From positions 1-64,000 of the forward strand of contig NZ_JAPQNT010000012.1 of the NCBI RefSeq assembly GCF_028867965.1: 64,000 nucleotides of DNA, in the 5' to 3' direction. The notes beneath the pieces are model-generated. The model had not been told where the DNA came from, did no database searches, and was given only the letters and a program-made list of their open reading frames with translations. This document shows positions 24,646 through 32,966 of this stretch, piece after piece. The DNA is from Flavobacterium sp. SUN046 (lineage in GTDB: Bacteria > Bacteroidota > Bacteroidia > Flavobacteriales > Flavobacteriaceae). Numbering within the stretch: position 1 is the stretch's first letter; each line of letters opens with the position of its first letter. The position numbers and the translations under genes were made by a program.

Positions 24646-26433
24646 TTATATTACTGGAAGATATATTATAAATGTTGCACCATTGTTGGGTTCGCCTTTA
24701 GCGTAAATATATCCTTTATGGTTTTCTACAATTTTTTTACAAATGGCAAGTCCAATTCCTGTTCCAGAATATTCATTTTTGTTGTGAAGTCTTCCAAAGA
24801 GTTCAAATATTTTTTCAGAATATTCTTGTTCAAACCCAATTCCATTATCTTTAAAGGTTATTTTGTGGTATTTGGTTTTGTTTTTTATAGGAATAAATTC
24901 TTCATTTTCGCCTGAAATCTTTTCATAGTTAATATTTATAACCGGCGAGACATTGGCTTTGCTGTATTTAAGAGAATTATTTATGAGATTAGTAAATAAT
25001 TGCTGGATTTGAAAAGGAATTACCTTAGATACTGGCAGCGCATCATTAGTAATTATTGCTTTTTTATCTTCAATACTTTGTGATAGTTCTTGTTTAGAGT
25101 TTTCTAAAAGAATACTTAAATCGACAGTTTCAAATACTTTTTCGGTTTTATTGGTTCTCGAAAATTGCAATAAATCATCAATTAAAAGACGCATTCTATT
25201 TATGGCATTCTGAATTCTATCCATATAATCTTTTCCCGAATCACTAAAATTATCAGCTTCTTTTTCGGCAATTCTTGAAATAAACGTTTGAATTTTTCTT
25301 AAAGGTTCTTGCAAATCATGACTTGCAACATAGTTAAATGCAGACAATTCTTTATTATTGGCTTCTAATTCGGTATTTCTATCTTCTATTAATTGAGTTG
25401 CTAAATATTCCTGAGTAACATCGATAGTTACTCCAATTAATATTTTACTTCCCATTCTGTCCTTTAAAAGTCTTGCAATTCCGCTAAGGTATTTTTGTTC
25501 TCCGTTTTTAGTAATTACTCTATAGGTAAATGATGGAAGGTTTTCATTTTCTATCATTTTATTAACGTTCTCCTGAACATAGTTTACATCTTCGGGATGC
25601 ACATATTTTAAAAAATTGTCTAAAGTTGGTTCAAAAGAATTGGGTTCACAGCCTAACAGTCTATATTCGTTGTCAGAAAAGAAATATTTGTCATTTCCCA
25701 TATCGTATTGCCAACTTCCAAAACTTCCAACAATTTCTGACATTCTAGTAGATTCATTGGCGATGAGTAATTTAGCATTAGAAGTTTTTAATCGTTTTAA
25801 ATCTTTATTTATTTTAACAAATGAAATGAATATCAAAAACAAAGTAACTAATAATGTAATGTAAATTATTATTGGTGTAAATTTCATCGTTGATTCATAG
25901 TCGGCAGTTCTAGTTTTAAAGAGATGATCTTCAATTTTATCCATATCATTAATATGGTCTCGAATGCTGTCCATGGTTATTTTACCAATTTTTAAATTGT
26001 GAAGAAATTCTTCTCTTCTAAGATTACTATTTAAGACAAGGTAAATATTTTTAGATAAATAATTTTTACGTTTATTGATGAGCAGTTTAAGTTTATCAAT
26101 ATTTTGTTGTTGTTTAGGATTGTCGCTTGTTAATTGAGTTAGATTATTGAATGCTCTATCAATTTTTATTCTTGATTCATAATAAGGTTTTAAATAAGTT
26201 GAATCTTTGGTTAATAAAAATCCTCTTTGCCCAGTTTCTGCATCTTTAATATATGAAATTACACGTTCTAATTCTAGAGAGACTTTGTAACTGCGCTCAA
26301 CATAAGCAGAAGTATTTCTTATAGATGTTAAATGTTTAAATGTAATTGCTGAAATAAAAAAAATTATAAAAACAGATAGCACAAAAACTACTTTTAAAAA
26401 AATAGGAGAATTATATAATGAATTTATTTTCAT
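24646..26433 (-). CDS. Sensor histidine kinase: CHASE3, PAS, HisKA, HATPase
   Basis: A 595-residue membrane kinase. TM1 (about 13-33), an extracytoplasmic four-helix CHASE3-like domain (about 36-180, with the DAETGQRGFLLT signature), TM2 (about 186-206), a PAS domain (about 235-345), HisKA with phospho-acceptor His372 in VASHDLQEPLRK, and a HATPase domain (N box NNSLKYSK, G1 DNGIGF, G2 GTGIGLAI). The SHDLQEPLR form is typical of phytochrome-like and Rcp1-partner kinases. It lies 11 nt after a single-domain response regulator, its likely phosphate partner. The stimulus is unknown. Confidence 0.92.
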   Translation of the reverse strand: MKINSLYNSPIFLKVVFVLSVFIIFFISAITFKHLTSIRNTSAYVERSYKVSLELERVISYIKDAETGQRGFLLTKDSTYLKPYYESRIKIDRAFNNLTQLTSDNPKQQQNIDKLKLLINKRKNYLSKNIYLVLNSNLRREEFLHNLKIGKITMDSIRDHINDMDKIEDHLFKTRTADYESTMKFTPIIIYITLLVTLFLIFISFVKINKDLKRLKTSNAKLLIANESTRMSEIVGSFGSWQYDMGNDKYFFSDNEYRLLGCEPNSFEPTLDNFLKYVHPEDVNYVQENVNKMIENENLPSFTYRVITKNGEQKYLSGIARLLKDRMGSKILIGVTIDVTQEYLATQLIEDRNTELEANNKELSAFNYVASHDLQEPLRKIQTFISRIAEKEADNFSDSGKDYMDRIQNAINRMRLLIDDLLQFSRTNKTEKVFETVDLSILLENSKQELSQSIEDKKAIITNDALPVSKVIPFQIQQLFTNLINNSLKYSKANVSPVININYEKISGENEEFIPIKNKTKYHKITFKDNGIGFEQEYSEKIFELFGRLHNKNEYSGTGIGLAICKKIVENHKGYIYAKGEPNNGATFIIYLPVI

Positions 26434-26444
26434 GTTATATCAAT

Positions 26445-26891
26445 TTACATTCGCAATAAAAAATTATCTTTATTTAAGCCCGAAGTGTGGTATTGCCAAT
26501 TTATTGTAACAACATCTGAAAGGATTTTTTTTAGTAAATTAAAATCATTTGGTTTTTTAATGTAAATATTGGCGCCTTGAACGAAGGTGTTTTCTATATC
26601 TTCTTCTGATGATGATGTTGAATATATTGCGATGGCTACATTTTGAAATTTATCATTATTTCTAATTTCCTCTAAACATTCTTTACCCGATTTTCTTGGC
26701 ATATTTAAGTCAAGAAACAACACATCGGGTAAAATGCAATTGTCATTGTTTAAATAATCCATTAATTCTACACCATCGTTGTAAGTTGCGACCTTAGTGT
26801 TGATTTTTATTTCTTCAAATGCGTCTGTAAAGAACAATCTGTCGTCTTCATCATCGTCTGCCAATATAATATTAATGTGTTCCTTTGCCAT
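26445..26891 (-). CDS. Single-domain response regulator (Rcp1-like)
   Basis: A 148-residue receiver domain without an output domain. The acidic pocket is ADDDEDD (about 11-17), the phospho-acceptor is Asp61 in VLFLDLNMPRKSG, and the conserved lysine is in IYIKKPND (about 112-113). The extra loop and the FLDLNMP form match cyanobacterial-phytochrome-type Rcp1 regulators. It sits between an AraC-type regulator (2 nt gap) and the CHASE3 kinase (11 nt gap), so it likely receives phosphate from that kinase. Its own downstream partner is not evident. Confidence 0.93.
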   Translation of the reverse strand: MAKEHINIILADDDEDDRLFFTDAFEEIKINTKVATYNDGVELMDYLNNDNCILPDVLFLDLNMPRKSGKECLEEIRNNDKFQNVAIAIYSTSSSEEDIENTFVQGANIYIKKPNDFNLLKKILSDVVTINWQYHTSGLNKDNFLLRM

Positions 26892-26893
26892 AT

Positions 26894-27451
26894 TTATTTT
26901 TTGTTTGCTAGTTCTTTACGTTTGATTATTATTCTTTGAAATGCTGATGGAGTTATTCCGGTTGTATTTTTAAATTGAGTGCTTAAATGTGCTACGCTAG
27001 AATAGTTCAAGTTAAATGCAATTTCGGTTAAAGTCAATTCATTAGCAATAATTAATTGTTTAGCCAATTCTATTTTTTGAAGAATTATAAAATTTTCAAT
27101 TGATGTATAGGTAACTTCCGAGAATAAATTGGATATATAACTATAATTATAATTCATTTTTTCAGATAAGTAAATAGAACTTTTAACATTGACATTTTCA
27201 GGATTTTGAACCATTTCAATAATTAAATCTTTCACTTTTTGAACAAAAATGCTTTTTTGGTTTTCAATAATCTCTATTCCGTTAGAATTCAACTTTAAAT
27301 TTAAGTTAGTAAATGCTTCGTCAGAGACTGCTTCCAATAATTCTATCTCGCCAAATCCTATATTTTTGTATTTTAAATTGCTCTCATTTAAAAGAGTATC
27401 TAAATGTATTTTGGCAATAGTATTAAAGTCAAATTTTAAATATAGTTTCAT
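26894..27451 (-). CDS. AraC-type helix-turn-helix regulator
   Basis: A 185-residue protein. The C-terminal AraC double helix-turn-helix (about 85-180) contains LTLTEIAFNLNYSSVAHLSTQFKNTTG. The N-terminal 75 residues (LYLKFDFNTIAKIHLDTLLNE, FGEIELLEAVSDEAFTNLN) look like a small ferredoxin-like beta-alpha domain rather than a cupin, so the input differs from classical AraC. It heads the operon with a response regulator, a kinase and a BrkB protein, and could control this operon and the adjoining YtxH cluster. That target is inferred from position only. Confidence 0.87.
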   Translation of the reverse strand: MKLYLKFDFNTIAKIHLDTLLNESNLKYKNIGFGEIELLEAVSDEAFTNLNLKLNSNGIEIIENQKSIFVQKVKDLIIEMVQNPENVNVKSSIYLSEKMNYNYSYISNLFSEVTYTSIENFIILQKIELAKQLIIANELTLTEIAFNLNYSSVAHLSTQFKNTTGITPSAFQRIIIKRKELANKK

Positions 27452-27495
27452 ATTTTAATAAAATTTTTATTTGTAAAGTTAGCTAAACAAATCTT

Positions 27496-27537
27496 AAAAA
27501 ATAAGCCTTCCAAATAAAACTTATCTGAAAGGCTTAA
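27496..27537 (-). terminator. Terminator of small secreted protein gene
   Basis: AAGCCTT pairs with AAGGCTT around an 18-nt AT-rich loop, and the minus strand then continues with a run of U. It lies 26 nt after the stop codon. Confidence 0.72.
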
Positions 27538-27563
27538 GATTTTAAATTTACTAATTTTAAAAA

Positions 27564-28016
27564 TTAGTCTCGGTGCTTATTTTTTCCTTTTCCTTTTCCT
27601 CTGTGTTCACCATTATCATGATGTTCATCTCTATCATCATCGTCATCATTAACATAAACTACTCTTTCTTGAGGATGATAATATTTAACTTTATGATTTT
27701 TGTGATATGCATACGGTGAGTTACCACGATAATCAGTTAAGTAAACAATATTTCCGCCTCTAAGATTGTAATTTCTACAACGTTGCGGTAAATAGCCAGT
27801 ACGAACCCATCTTGAGTTAGATAAGTATATATATTGTCTTTGTGGTACATCATAATATACATCTATATCTGGTAAATAATAATATTGAACTTCAACTCTA
27901 TCAGCTGGAGCCCAAACTGGCGGAGTTCCAAAATTTACATTAATTGAAACTTGTGCACTCGAATAATTTGCTGCAAAAAAGAGTGCGAACGTGCTTAAAA
28001 AAAATATCTTTTTCAT
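27564..28016 (-). CDS. Small secreted Tyr/His-rich protein
   Basis: A 150-residue secreted protein with a signal peptide (residues 1-21, ending YSSAQ). The mature part is rich in Tyr, Pro, Arg and Asp (VEVQYYYLPDIDVYYDVPQ, then an acidic DDDDDRDEHHDNGEH stretch) and ends in a basic HRGKGKGKNK tail. The YYYLPDI-YYD pattern recurs in many flavobacterial secreted proteins of unknown function. No enzyme motif is seen. The acidic/His segment could bind divalent metal, but this is composition-based speculation. It is a single gene. Confidence 0.78.
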   Translation of the reverse strand: MKKIFFLSTFALFFAANYSSAQVSINVNFGTPPVWAPADRVEVQYYYLPDIDVYYDVPQRQYIYLSNSRWVRTGYLPQRCRNYNLRGGNIVYLTDYRGNSPYAYHKNHKVKYYHPQERVVYVNDDDDDRDEHHDNGEHRGKGKGKNKHRD

Positions 28017-28106
28017 GATTTCATATTTTAATATTATTTAGTAAATTTAAATTAAATCCAATGATTAGGTATTACATAATTTTGCGATAAAGTTTTATTA
28101 TTTTCA

Positions 28107-28142
28107 CAAAAAAAAGCTTCAATAGTTAATTGAAGCTTTTAG
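28107..28142 (-). terminator. Terminator of outer-membrane barrel gene
   Basis: AAAAGCTTCAAT pairs with ATTGAAGCTTTT across a short loop with A/T runs on both sides, 20 nt downstream of the barrel gene. Confidence 0.85.
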
Positions 28143-28162
28143 AGAATTATCTTTTTATTGAA

Positions 28163-28810
28163 TTAGAAAGTGTATCCTAAAGTCAATTGAATTACTTGAT
28201 TTTTATATCTTGGTGAAGTCGTATTTCCATCAGCATCAGATTGATTGATATCCCAACCAGCTCTTCCTGATAATACTAGATTATCAAAATTCAAATCGGC
28301 ACCAACAACAAAACCATAAATATTTTTCTTGTAATTTTGACTATTTATTCCAGCTTCTTGAGTACTAGTGGTTGAACCATTAAAGTTGTTTTTAGTTTCT
28401 AATAAATAAGAAAACTGTGGTCCAGCAACTAACGTTAACATTGGCGCAGGTTTAATTTGTAATAATAACGGAATATCAAGAAATGAAGTAGTTCTGGTGT
28501 AATCATAATTAGAACCTAAAAATGATCCAGTTGCTTTAAAACCTTTTTGAGAATACATTACCTCAGGTTGAAAACCAATTATTTTTCCGAATGGAATTGA
28601 TAAAAATCCACCACCAACAAAACCTACTTTTCCTTGTGCTACAAAATCCTGACCTTGCTCATCATAAACATTTGAGAAATTCACACCAGCTTTTAAACCT
28701 AATTTCAGTTTGTCTCTAGTGTCATCACTTGATTTTGTTTCTTGTGCAAATCCAATTGATGTTGTTACAAATGCCAATACTAACGCTAATCTTTTTACTT
28801 GCTTTTTCAT
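28163..28810 (-). CDS. PorT-family outer-membrane beta-barrel protein
   Basis: A 215-residue protein with a signal peptide (MKKQVKRLALVLAF ... GFAQ) and a predicted eight-stranded barrel (LGLKAGVNFSNVYDEQG, VGFVGGGFLSIPF, IIGFQPEVMYSQKG, LTLVAGPQFSYLL), ending QLTLGYTF. The 'LGLKAGVNFSNV' start and 'QPEVMYSQKG' are hallmarks of the PorT-like outer_membrane_beta-barrel family (PF13568). I use the ATG at 28810. An upstream in-frame codon would add 18 residues that would hide the signal peptide. It is a single gene with its own terminator. The function is unknown. Confidence 0.87.
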   Translation of the reverse strand: MKKQVKRLALVLAFVTTSIGFAQETKSSDDTRDKLKLGLKAGVNFSNVYDEQGQDFVAQGKVGFVGGGFLSIPFGKIIGFQPEVMYSQKGFKATGSFLGSNYDYTRTTSFLDIPLLLQIKPAPMLTLVAGPQFSYLLETKNNFNGSTTSTQEAGINSQNYKKNIYGFVVGADLNFDNLVLSGRAGWDINQSDADGNTTSPRYKNQVIQLTLGYTF

Positions 28811-28910
28811 AATTTGTGTTTTAAAAGTTATAGTACAAAGATGCGATGATGCTTGAAAGTACATGTTACATCAATTTTGTTTTTTCTTTCAAAATTTACA
28901 CTTTTAAGGA

Positions 28911-30092
28911 TTAATCAACTTCAGTTTGGTCGGTATTTTTAGTAATAGTAATATTTAATGTATTGTTTACAGGTGAAGAATCAGAAAAATTCTCGTAGTC
29001 ATAACTCGGAATTTTTAAATATTTCCATTGATGTGTTTTAGGTAAATCGTCACCAAGTAAATATCCCCAAGCTTCTAGATGTTCAATTCTATCAAAGACA
29101 ACTTTTAATATTGCAATTATTGGTATTGCCAAAAACATTCCTGAAATTCCAGCCAAAGCACCACCAATTAATATTCCAATAATAGTTGCAATTGCATTAA
29201 TTTGCACTTTAGAACTAACAACCAATGGAACTAAAATATTGTTATCTATAAGTTGAACAACTACATTAACTACAATAACACCTACCACGATTGACAAATC
29301 TGACGAACCTGTTAATGAAGCAATGATAGTTAATACTCCAGCAAAAAGTATTCCTATGTAAGGAATTAAATTTAAAATTCCAGTGATAATTCCAAGTACA
29401 ATTGCATATTTTATTCCAATAATCATCAATCCAATTGAGGTTAAAACCGATACAAATACCATTTCGAGTATCAAACCAAAAATGTAACTTTTTACAGTAG
29501 ATTTTATTTGAATCAAAATATCATTTAATATGTGATGATTTGATTTATCTATTAGTTTGGTCAAAAACATTTTAAAATGATTGGTATAAATCAAAATTAA
29601 AAAAGTATAAATCGGAATTAATATCAAATTTAAAACTGTATTTGAAAACGAAGTAAGTGTTACGCCAATAAGTTCTTTTCCTTTTTCTATAGAATCTTTG
29701 GCGGCTTCGTTTATAAAAGTTTTTTGTTCTCTTGAACTCAAATTAAAATTTTCTTTTATAAAACGTTGTGCATGATTAATATGAATGTTTAAATTATTTT
29801 GAATTTTATCAAAATCTGCAACAATGTCTCCAACTTGAAATGAAATATAGGTAAAAACTCCAATAATGATTGCTAAAAATAAAGTCACCGCAATTATAGC
29901 TCCAATAATCCTTGGAATTTTGATGTAATTTTTTAAAAAATGAACTATTGGTTGTAAAATTATTGCAAAAAACACTGACAATAATAAGGGTATAATTATA
30001 TCTTGTCCTACATAAAATAAAAATGCAGTTGCTATAATTGCAATCAAAATAAAACTAAGTTGTGCAGAAAATGGAAGAGAAGTTTTAGTCAT
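28911..30092 (-). CDS. AI-2E-family transporter (PerM-like)
   Basis: A 393-residue inner-membrane protein with two N-terminal helices (about 13-55), one near 60-82, a soluble helical stretch (about 85-145), and a cluster of C-terminal helices, including LGIITGILNLIPYIGILFAG, the family signature (about 235-254). Members are called AI-2 exporters or PerM permeases, but many export unrelated substrates or act as Na/H antiporters. The C-terminal 50 residues are polar and cytoplasmic. It is a single gene, divergent from pyrF. Confidence 0.88.
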   Translation of the reverse strand: MTKTSLPFSAQLSFILIAIIATAFLFYVGQDIIIPLLLSVFFAIILQPIVHFLKNYIKIPRIIGAIIAVTLFLAIIIGVFTYISFQVGDIVADFDKIQNNLNIHINHAQRFIKENFNLSSREQKTFINEAAKDSIEKGKELIGVTLTSFSNTVLNLILIPIYTFLILIYTNHFKMFLTKLIDKSNHHILNDILIQIKSTVKSYIFGLILEMVFVSVLTSIGLMIIGIKYAIVLGIITGILNLIPYIGILFAGVLTIIASLTGSSDLSIVVGVIVVNVVVQLIDNNILVPLVVSSKVQINAIATIIGILIGGALAGISGMFLAIPIIAILKVVFDRIEHLEAWGYLLGDDLPKTHQWKYLKIPSYDYENFSDSSPVNNTLNITITKNTDQTEVD

Positions 30093-30205
30093 GTTACCGA
30101 TATTTTATTAGTTATTTGCAAATATAATTTTGTAAAAGCAATAATCTATTACACAATTCAAGTTATATTTTATAAGATTTAGTCTCACTTTGTTAGTGAT
30201 GTTTG

Positions 30206-30213
30206 TATATTTG
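30206..30213 (+). promoter_or_regulatory. pyrF promoter, -7 box
   Basis: TATATTTG matches TAnnTTTG 17 nt before the pyrF ATG, giving a leader of about ten nucleotides. The only nearby TTTG (30189-30192) is 13 nt away, which is too close for a standard -33. Confidence 0.6.
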
Positions 30214-30230
30214 TACTACAACAATTTACT

Positions 30231-31046
30231 ATGACAACTCAACGATTAATTGAACAAATTCAAACAAAAAAATCATTTCTTTGCATTGGATTGGATGTCG
30301 ATTTGACAAAAATTCCAACACATTTATTACAACTTGAAGATCCAATTTTTGAATTCAATAAAGCTATAATTGATGCTACTTACGACTTATGTGTTTCCTA
30401 CAAACCCAATACAGCTTTTTATGAAGCCTACGGAATTAAAGGTTGGAATTCTCTGTTAAAAACTATCAATTACATTAACGAAAATTATCCTGAAATTTTC
30501 ACAATTGCCGACGCAAAACGTGGTGATATCGGAAATACTTCAACAATGTATGCCAAGGCGTTTTTTGAAGATTTGAATTTCGATTCGGTTACCGTTGCGC
30601 CTTACATGGGTAAAGATTCTGTAGAACCTTTTTTAGCTTTTGAAAACAAACATACAATTATGTTGGCATTGACCTCTAACGAAGGTGCTTTTGATTTTCA
30701 AACTAAGAATGTTGACGGAAAAGAACTGTATAAATTAGTTATTGAGACTTCCAAAACATGGAAAAATGCTCAAAATTTGATGTATGTTGTAGGTGCAACC
30801 AAAGCGGAGTATTTTGCTGAAATAAGAAAAATTATACCCAATAGTTTTCTTTTAGTTCCTGGAGTTGGCGCTCAAGGCGGAAGCCTACAAGAAGTTTGTA
30901 AATTCGGAATGAATGAAAATGTTGGTTTATTAATTAATTCTTCTCGCGGTATTATTTATGCTTCTAATGATGAAAATTTTGCAAATAATGCAAGAGAAGA
31001 AGCTTTAAAAATTCAAAAAGAAATGGAACTAATTTTGAATAAATAA
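30231..31046 (+). CDS. pyrF: Orotidine-5'-phosphate decarboxylase
   Basis: A 271-residue TIM-barrel enzyme that makes UMP from OMP in pyrimidine synthesis. The catalytic Asp-Lys-Asp array is in [12 protein letters not shown] (Asp94, Lys96, Asp99). The length of about 270 residues and this form of the motif identify the long, class 2 (actinobacterial/Bacteroidota) PyrF. The phosphate-binding [10 protein letters not shown] lies near residue 205. It is followed without any gap by a BtuF-like gene. Confidence 0.95.
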   Translation: MTTQRLIEQIQTKKSFLCIGLDVDLTKIPTHLLQLEDPIFEFNKAIIDATYDLCVSYKPNTAFYEAYGIKGWNSLLKTINYINENYPEIFTIADAKRGDIGNTSTMYAKAFFEDLNFDSVTVAPYMGKDSVEPFLAFENKHTIMLALTSNEGAFDFQTKNVDGKELYKLVIETSKTWKNAQNLMYVVGATKAEYFAEIRKIIPNSFLLVPGVGAQGGSLQEVCKFGMNENVGLLINSSRGIIYASNDENFANNAREEALKIQKEMELILNK

Positions 31047-31856
31047 ATGAAAATTTATAAAGATCAAATTAATATTGAGCATTCTTTTGAAACACAACCC
31101 AAACGAATAATATCCATTGTTCCGTCACTAACAGAGTTGCTTTGCGATTTAGGTTTAGAAGAATCTCTAGTTGGTTTAACTAAATTTTGTGTTCATCCAT
31201 TTCATTTAAAATCTACTAAAACTATTGTTGGCGGAACCAAAAAAGTAAAATTTGATAAAATAAAAGCTTTACATCCCGATATTATTATCGCCAATAAAGA
31301 AGAAAATACTAAAGAAATTGTTGAAGAATTATCTAAAATATGTCCGGTTTGGGTAACCAATATTGTTACTATTGAAGATAATTTAAAAGTTATTTCTGAT
31401 TTCGGAAAAGTATTTAACCGACGAGTTGAAGCACAAAAATGGACCGACAAAATTAATTTTGCTTACTTAGATTTTCAAGACTTTATTAAAGAAAAATCTA
31501 TAAAAAAAGTTGCTTACTTTATATGGGCAAATCCATACATGGTTGCAGGTTCTGATACTTTTATTAATGAGCTTTTGAAACTAAATAAGTTTGAGAATAT
31601 TTATGATAATAATCCAAAATACGATGGTAGATATCCCGAAATTATAATTCAAAAAATGCGTATTCAAGGTGATCCCGATTATGTTTTGTTGTCTTCAGAA
31701 CCATTTCCGTTTACAGATGAACATGCTTTTGAAATTGGACGATTCACACACCATGCAACAACAATATTTGTAGATGGAGAAATGTTCTCTTGGTACGGAA
31801 GTCGATTATTAAAAGCATTTGATTATTTCAAAAAAATGCACCAACGAATTCAATAA
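31047..31856 (+). CDS. BtuF-like helical-backbone metal-receptor protein lacking a signal peptide
   Basis: A 269-residue protein of the periplasmic-binding-protein-2 (TroA/BtuF, PF01497) superfamily. PKRIISIVPSLTELLCDLG opens the first lobe, the long backbone helix lies near residues 120-145, and the second lobe contains VAYFIWANPYMVAGSDTFINELL. Family members capture cobalamin, haem or ferric siderophores for ABC importers. This one starts with MKIYKDQINIEHSF and has no signal peptide or lipobox, so it is predicted cytoplasmic. The start ATG directly follows the pyrF stop, giving tight coupling. Why it should be co-expressed with pyrF is unclear; no ABC permease is nearby. Confidence 0.85.
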   Translation: MKIYKDQINIEHSFETQPKRIISIVPSLTELLCDLGLEESLVGLTKFCVHPFHLKSTKTIVGGTKKVKFDKIKALHPDIIIANKEENTKEIVEELSKICPVWVTNIVTIEDNLKVISDFGKVFNRRVEAQKWTDKINFAYLDFQDFIKEKSIKKVAYFIWANPYMVAGSDTFINELLKLNKFENIYDNNPKYDGRYPEIIIQKMRIQGDPDYVLLSSEPFPFTDEHAFEIGRFTHHATTIFVDGEMFSWYGSRLLKAFDYFKKMHQRIQ

Positions 31857-31893
31857 AAAAAGCCAATGCTTCTCACACATTGGCGTTTTTTTT
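31855..31893 (+). terminator. Terminator of pyrF operon
   Basis: GCCAATG pairs with CATTGGC across a 9-nt loop, preceded by seven A and followed by a long T run. It begins at the stop codon of the BtuF-like gene. Confidence 0.9.
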
Positions 31894-32017
31894 AACTAAC
31901 CTAAACCAAACAAAATAATAAATCCTCATTTATTACGGTGCAAATATCAATAATATTTTTGCAAAATAAGTTAAATCAATGTTATGCTTATGTTATTGAT
32001 AATTAAATTTTTATAAA

Positions 32018-32734
32018 CTATTTTTTATCCTGAAGTGCAAAAACTTTTTTTAATAAATCAGAAGTTCTTGAGTTCAAATTAGTTCTGATATTTTTTTCTT
32101 CAACAGCTATCATTTTGAAAACGCCATTCATTGCTTGATTTGTAACATAATCAGTTAAATCGGGATTTACTTTTTTAACTAAAGGAATTGCGTTGTATTT
32201 GGTAATTATATTTGTCCAAATTTTGTCAGCGCCAACTTTAGAAAATGAATTTTTAATCACTGGATTAAATTTTGAATACAAAGCAGTAGAAGTTGAACCT
32301 TGCAAATACGAGGTTGCAGCACTTTCATTTCCCATCAAAATATTTTTAGCATCGTTAAATGACATTCCTTTAATGGCATCAACAAAAATTGGAGTTGCTT
32401 CTTTTACAGCATCTTCTGCAGTATGATTTATCGCTTTTAATCCATCATCGGCTAATTTTCCTAAACCTATTTTTCTCAAAGCGGCATCCACTTTTTGTAA
32501 TTCTTCGGGCAATAAAATCTTAACCATTTCATTTTTGTAAAAACCATCAACAGCAGTAAGTTTGGTAACTTGTTTGCTAATTCCGTTGTTTAAAGCTTCT
32601 TTTAAACCAGCAGAAACATCGATAGTTCCATTGGTTTGTTCCAAAATTCCAGGTAATTGATTGGCTACTTGTTGCATTTCTGAACAACCCGACATTGTTC
32701 CAGCTAACAAAGTGATTAAAATTATTTTTTTCAT
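32018..32734 (-). CDS. DUF4197 lipoprotein
   Basis: A 238-residue lipoprotein with lipobox MSGC (Cys17). The body is helical. It includes LKEALNNGISKQVTKLTAVDGFYKN and a central MSFNDAKNILMGNESAATSYLQ motif that defines DUF4197, a family of periplasmic or outer-membrane lipoproteins of unknown role across Gram-negative bacteria. Length is typical. It is a single gene; TATCTTTG on the minus strand (32760-32767) is a good -7 box 26 nt upstream of the start. Confidence 0.88.
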   Translation of the reverse strand: MKKIILITLLAGTMSGCSEMQQVANQLPGILEQTNGTIDVSAGLKEALNNGISKQVTKLTAVDGFYKNEMVKILLPEELQKVDAALRKIGLGKLADDGLKAINHTAEDAVKEATPIFVDAIKGMSFNDAKNILMGNESAATSYLQGSTSTALYSKFNPVIKNSFSKVGADKIWTNIITKYNAIPLVKKVNPDLTDYVTNQAMNGVFKMIAVEEKNIRTNLNSRTSDLLKKVFALQDKK

Positions 32735-32870
32735 TAGATTTTACTTTTCATTATTTTAACAAAGATAGTGCCTCAAATTGCAATTCTGCTTTAAAATTAA
32801 GTTAATACTCTTTTTTAAATTTTTAATTGTATTGATTTTCAATATTTTGTATTTTACTAGAAGGTAAAAA

Positions 32871-32915
32871 TTGATTAAATCAAATAGCGATAATTTCAAT
32901 GAATTAAATCAAATA
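32871..32915. repeat. Direct repeat and palindrome upstream of icmF
   Basis: ATTAAATCAAATA occurs at 32874-32886 and again at 32903-32915 (29-bp period). The first copy is also the right half of TTGATT-A-AATCAA, a perfect 6-1-6 palindrome at 32871-32883. It lies 52-96 bp before the icmF start and could be a regulator site. AT-rich chance is a real alternative. Confidence 0.45.
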
Positions 32916-32966
32916 AAAATTATTAAATTCGTAAATTGCACCTCTAAAATCGATTAAAAATTACAA

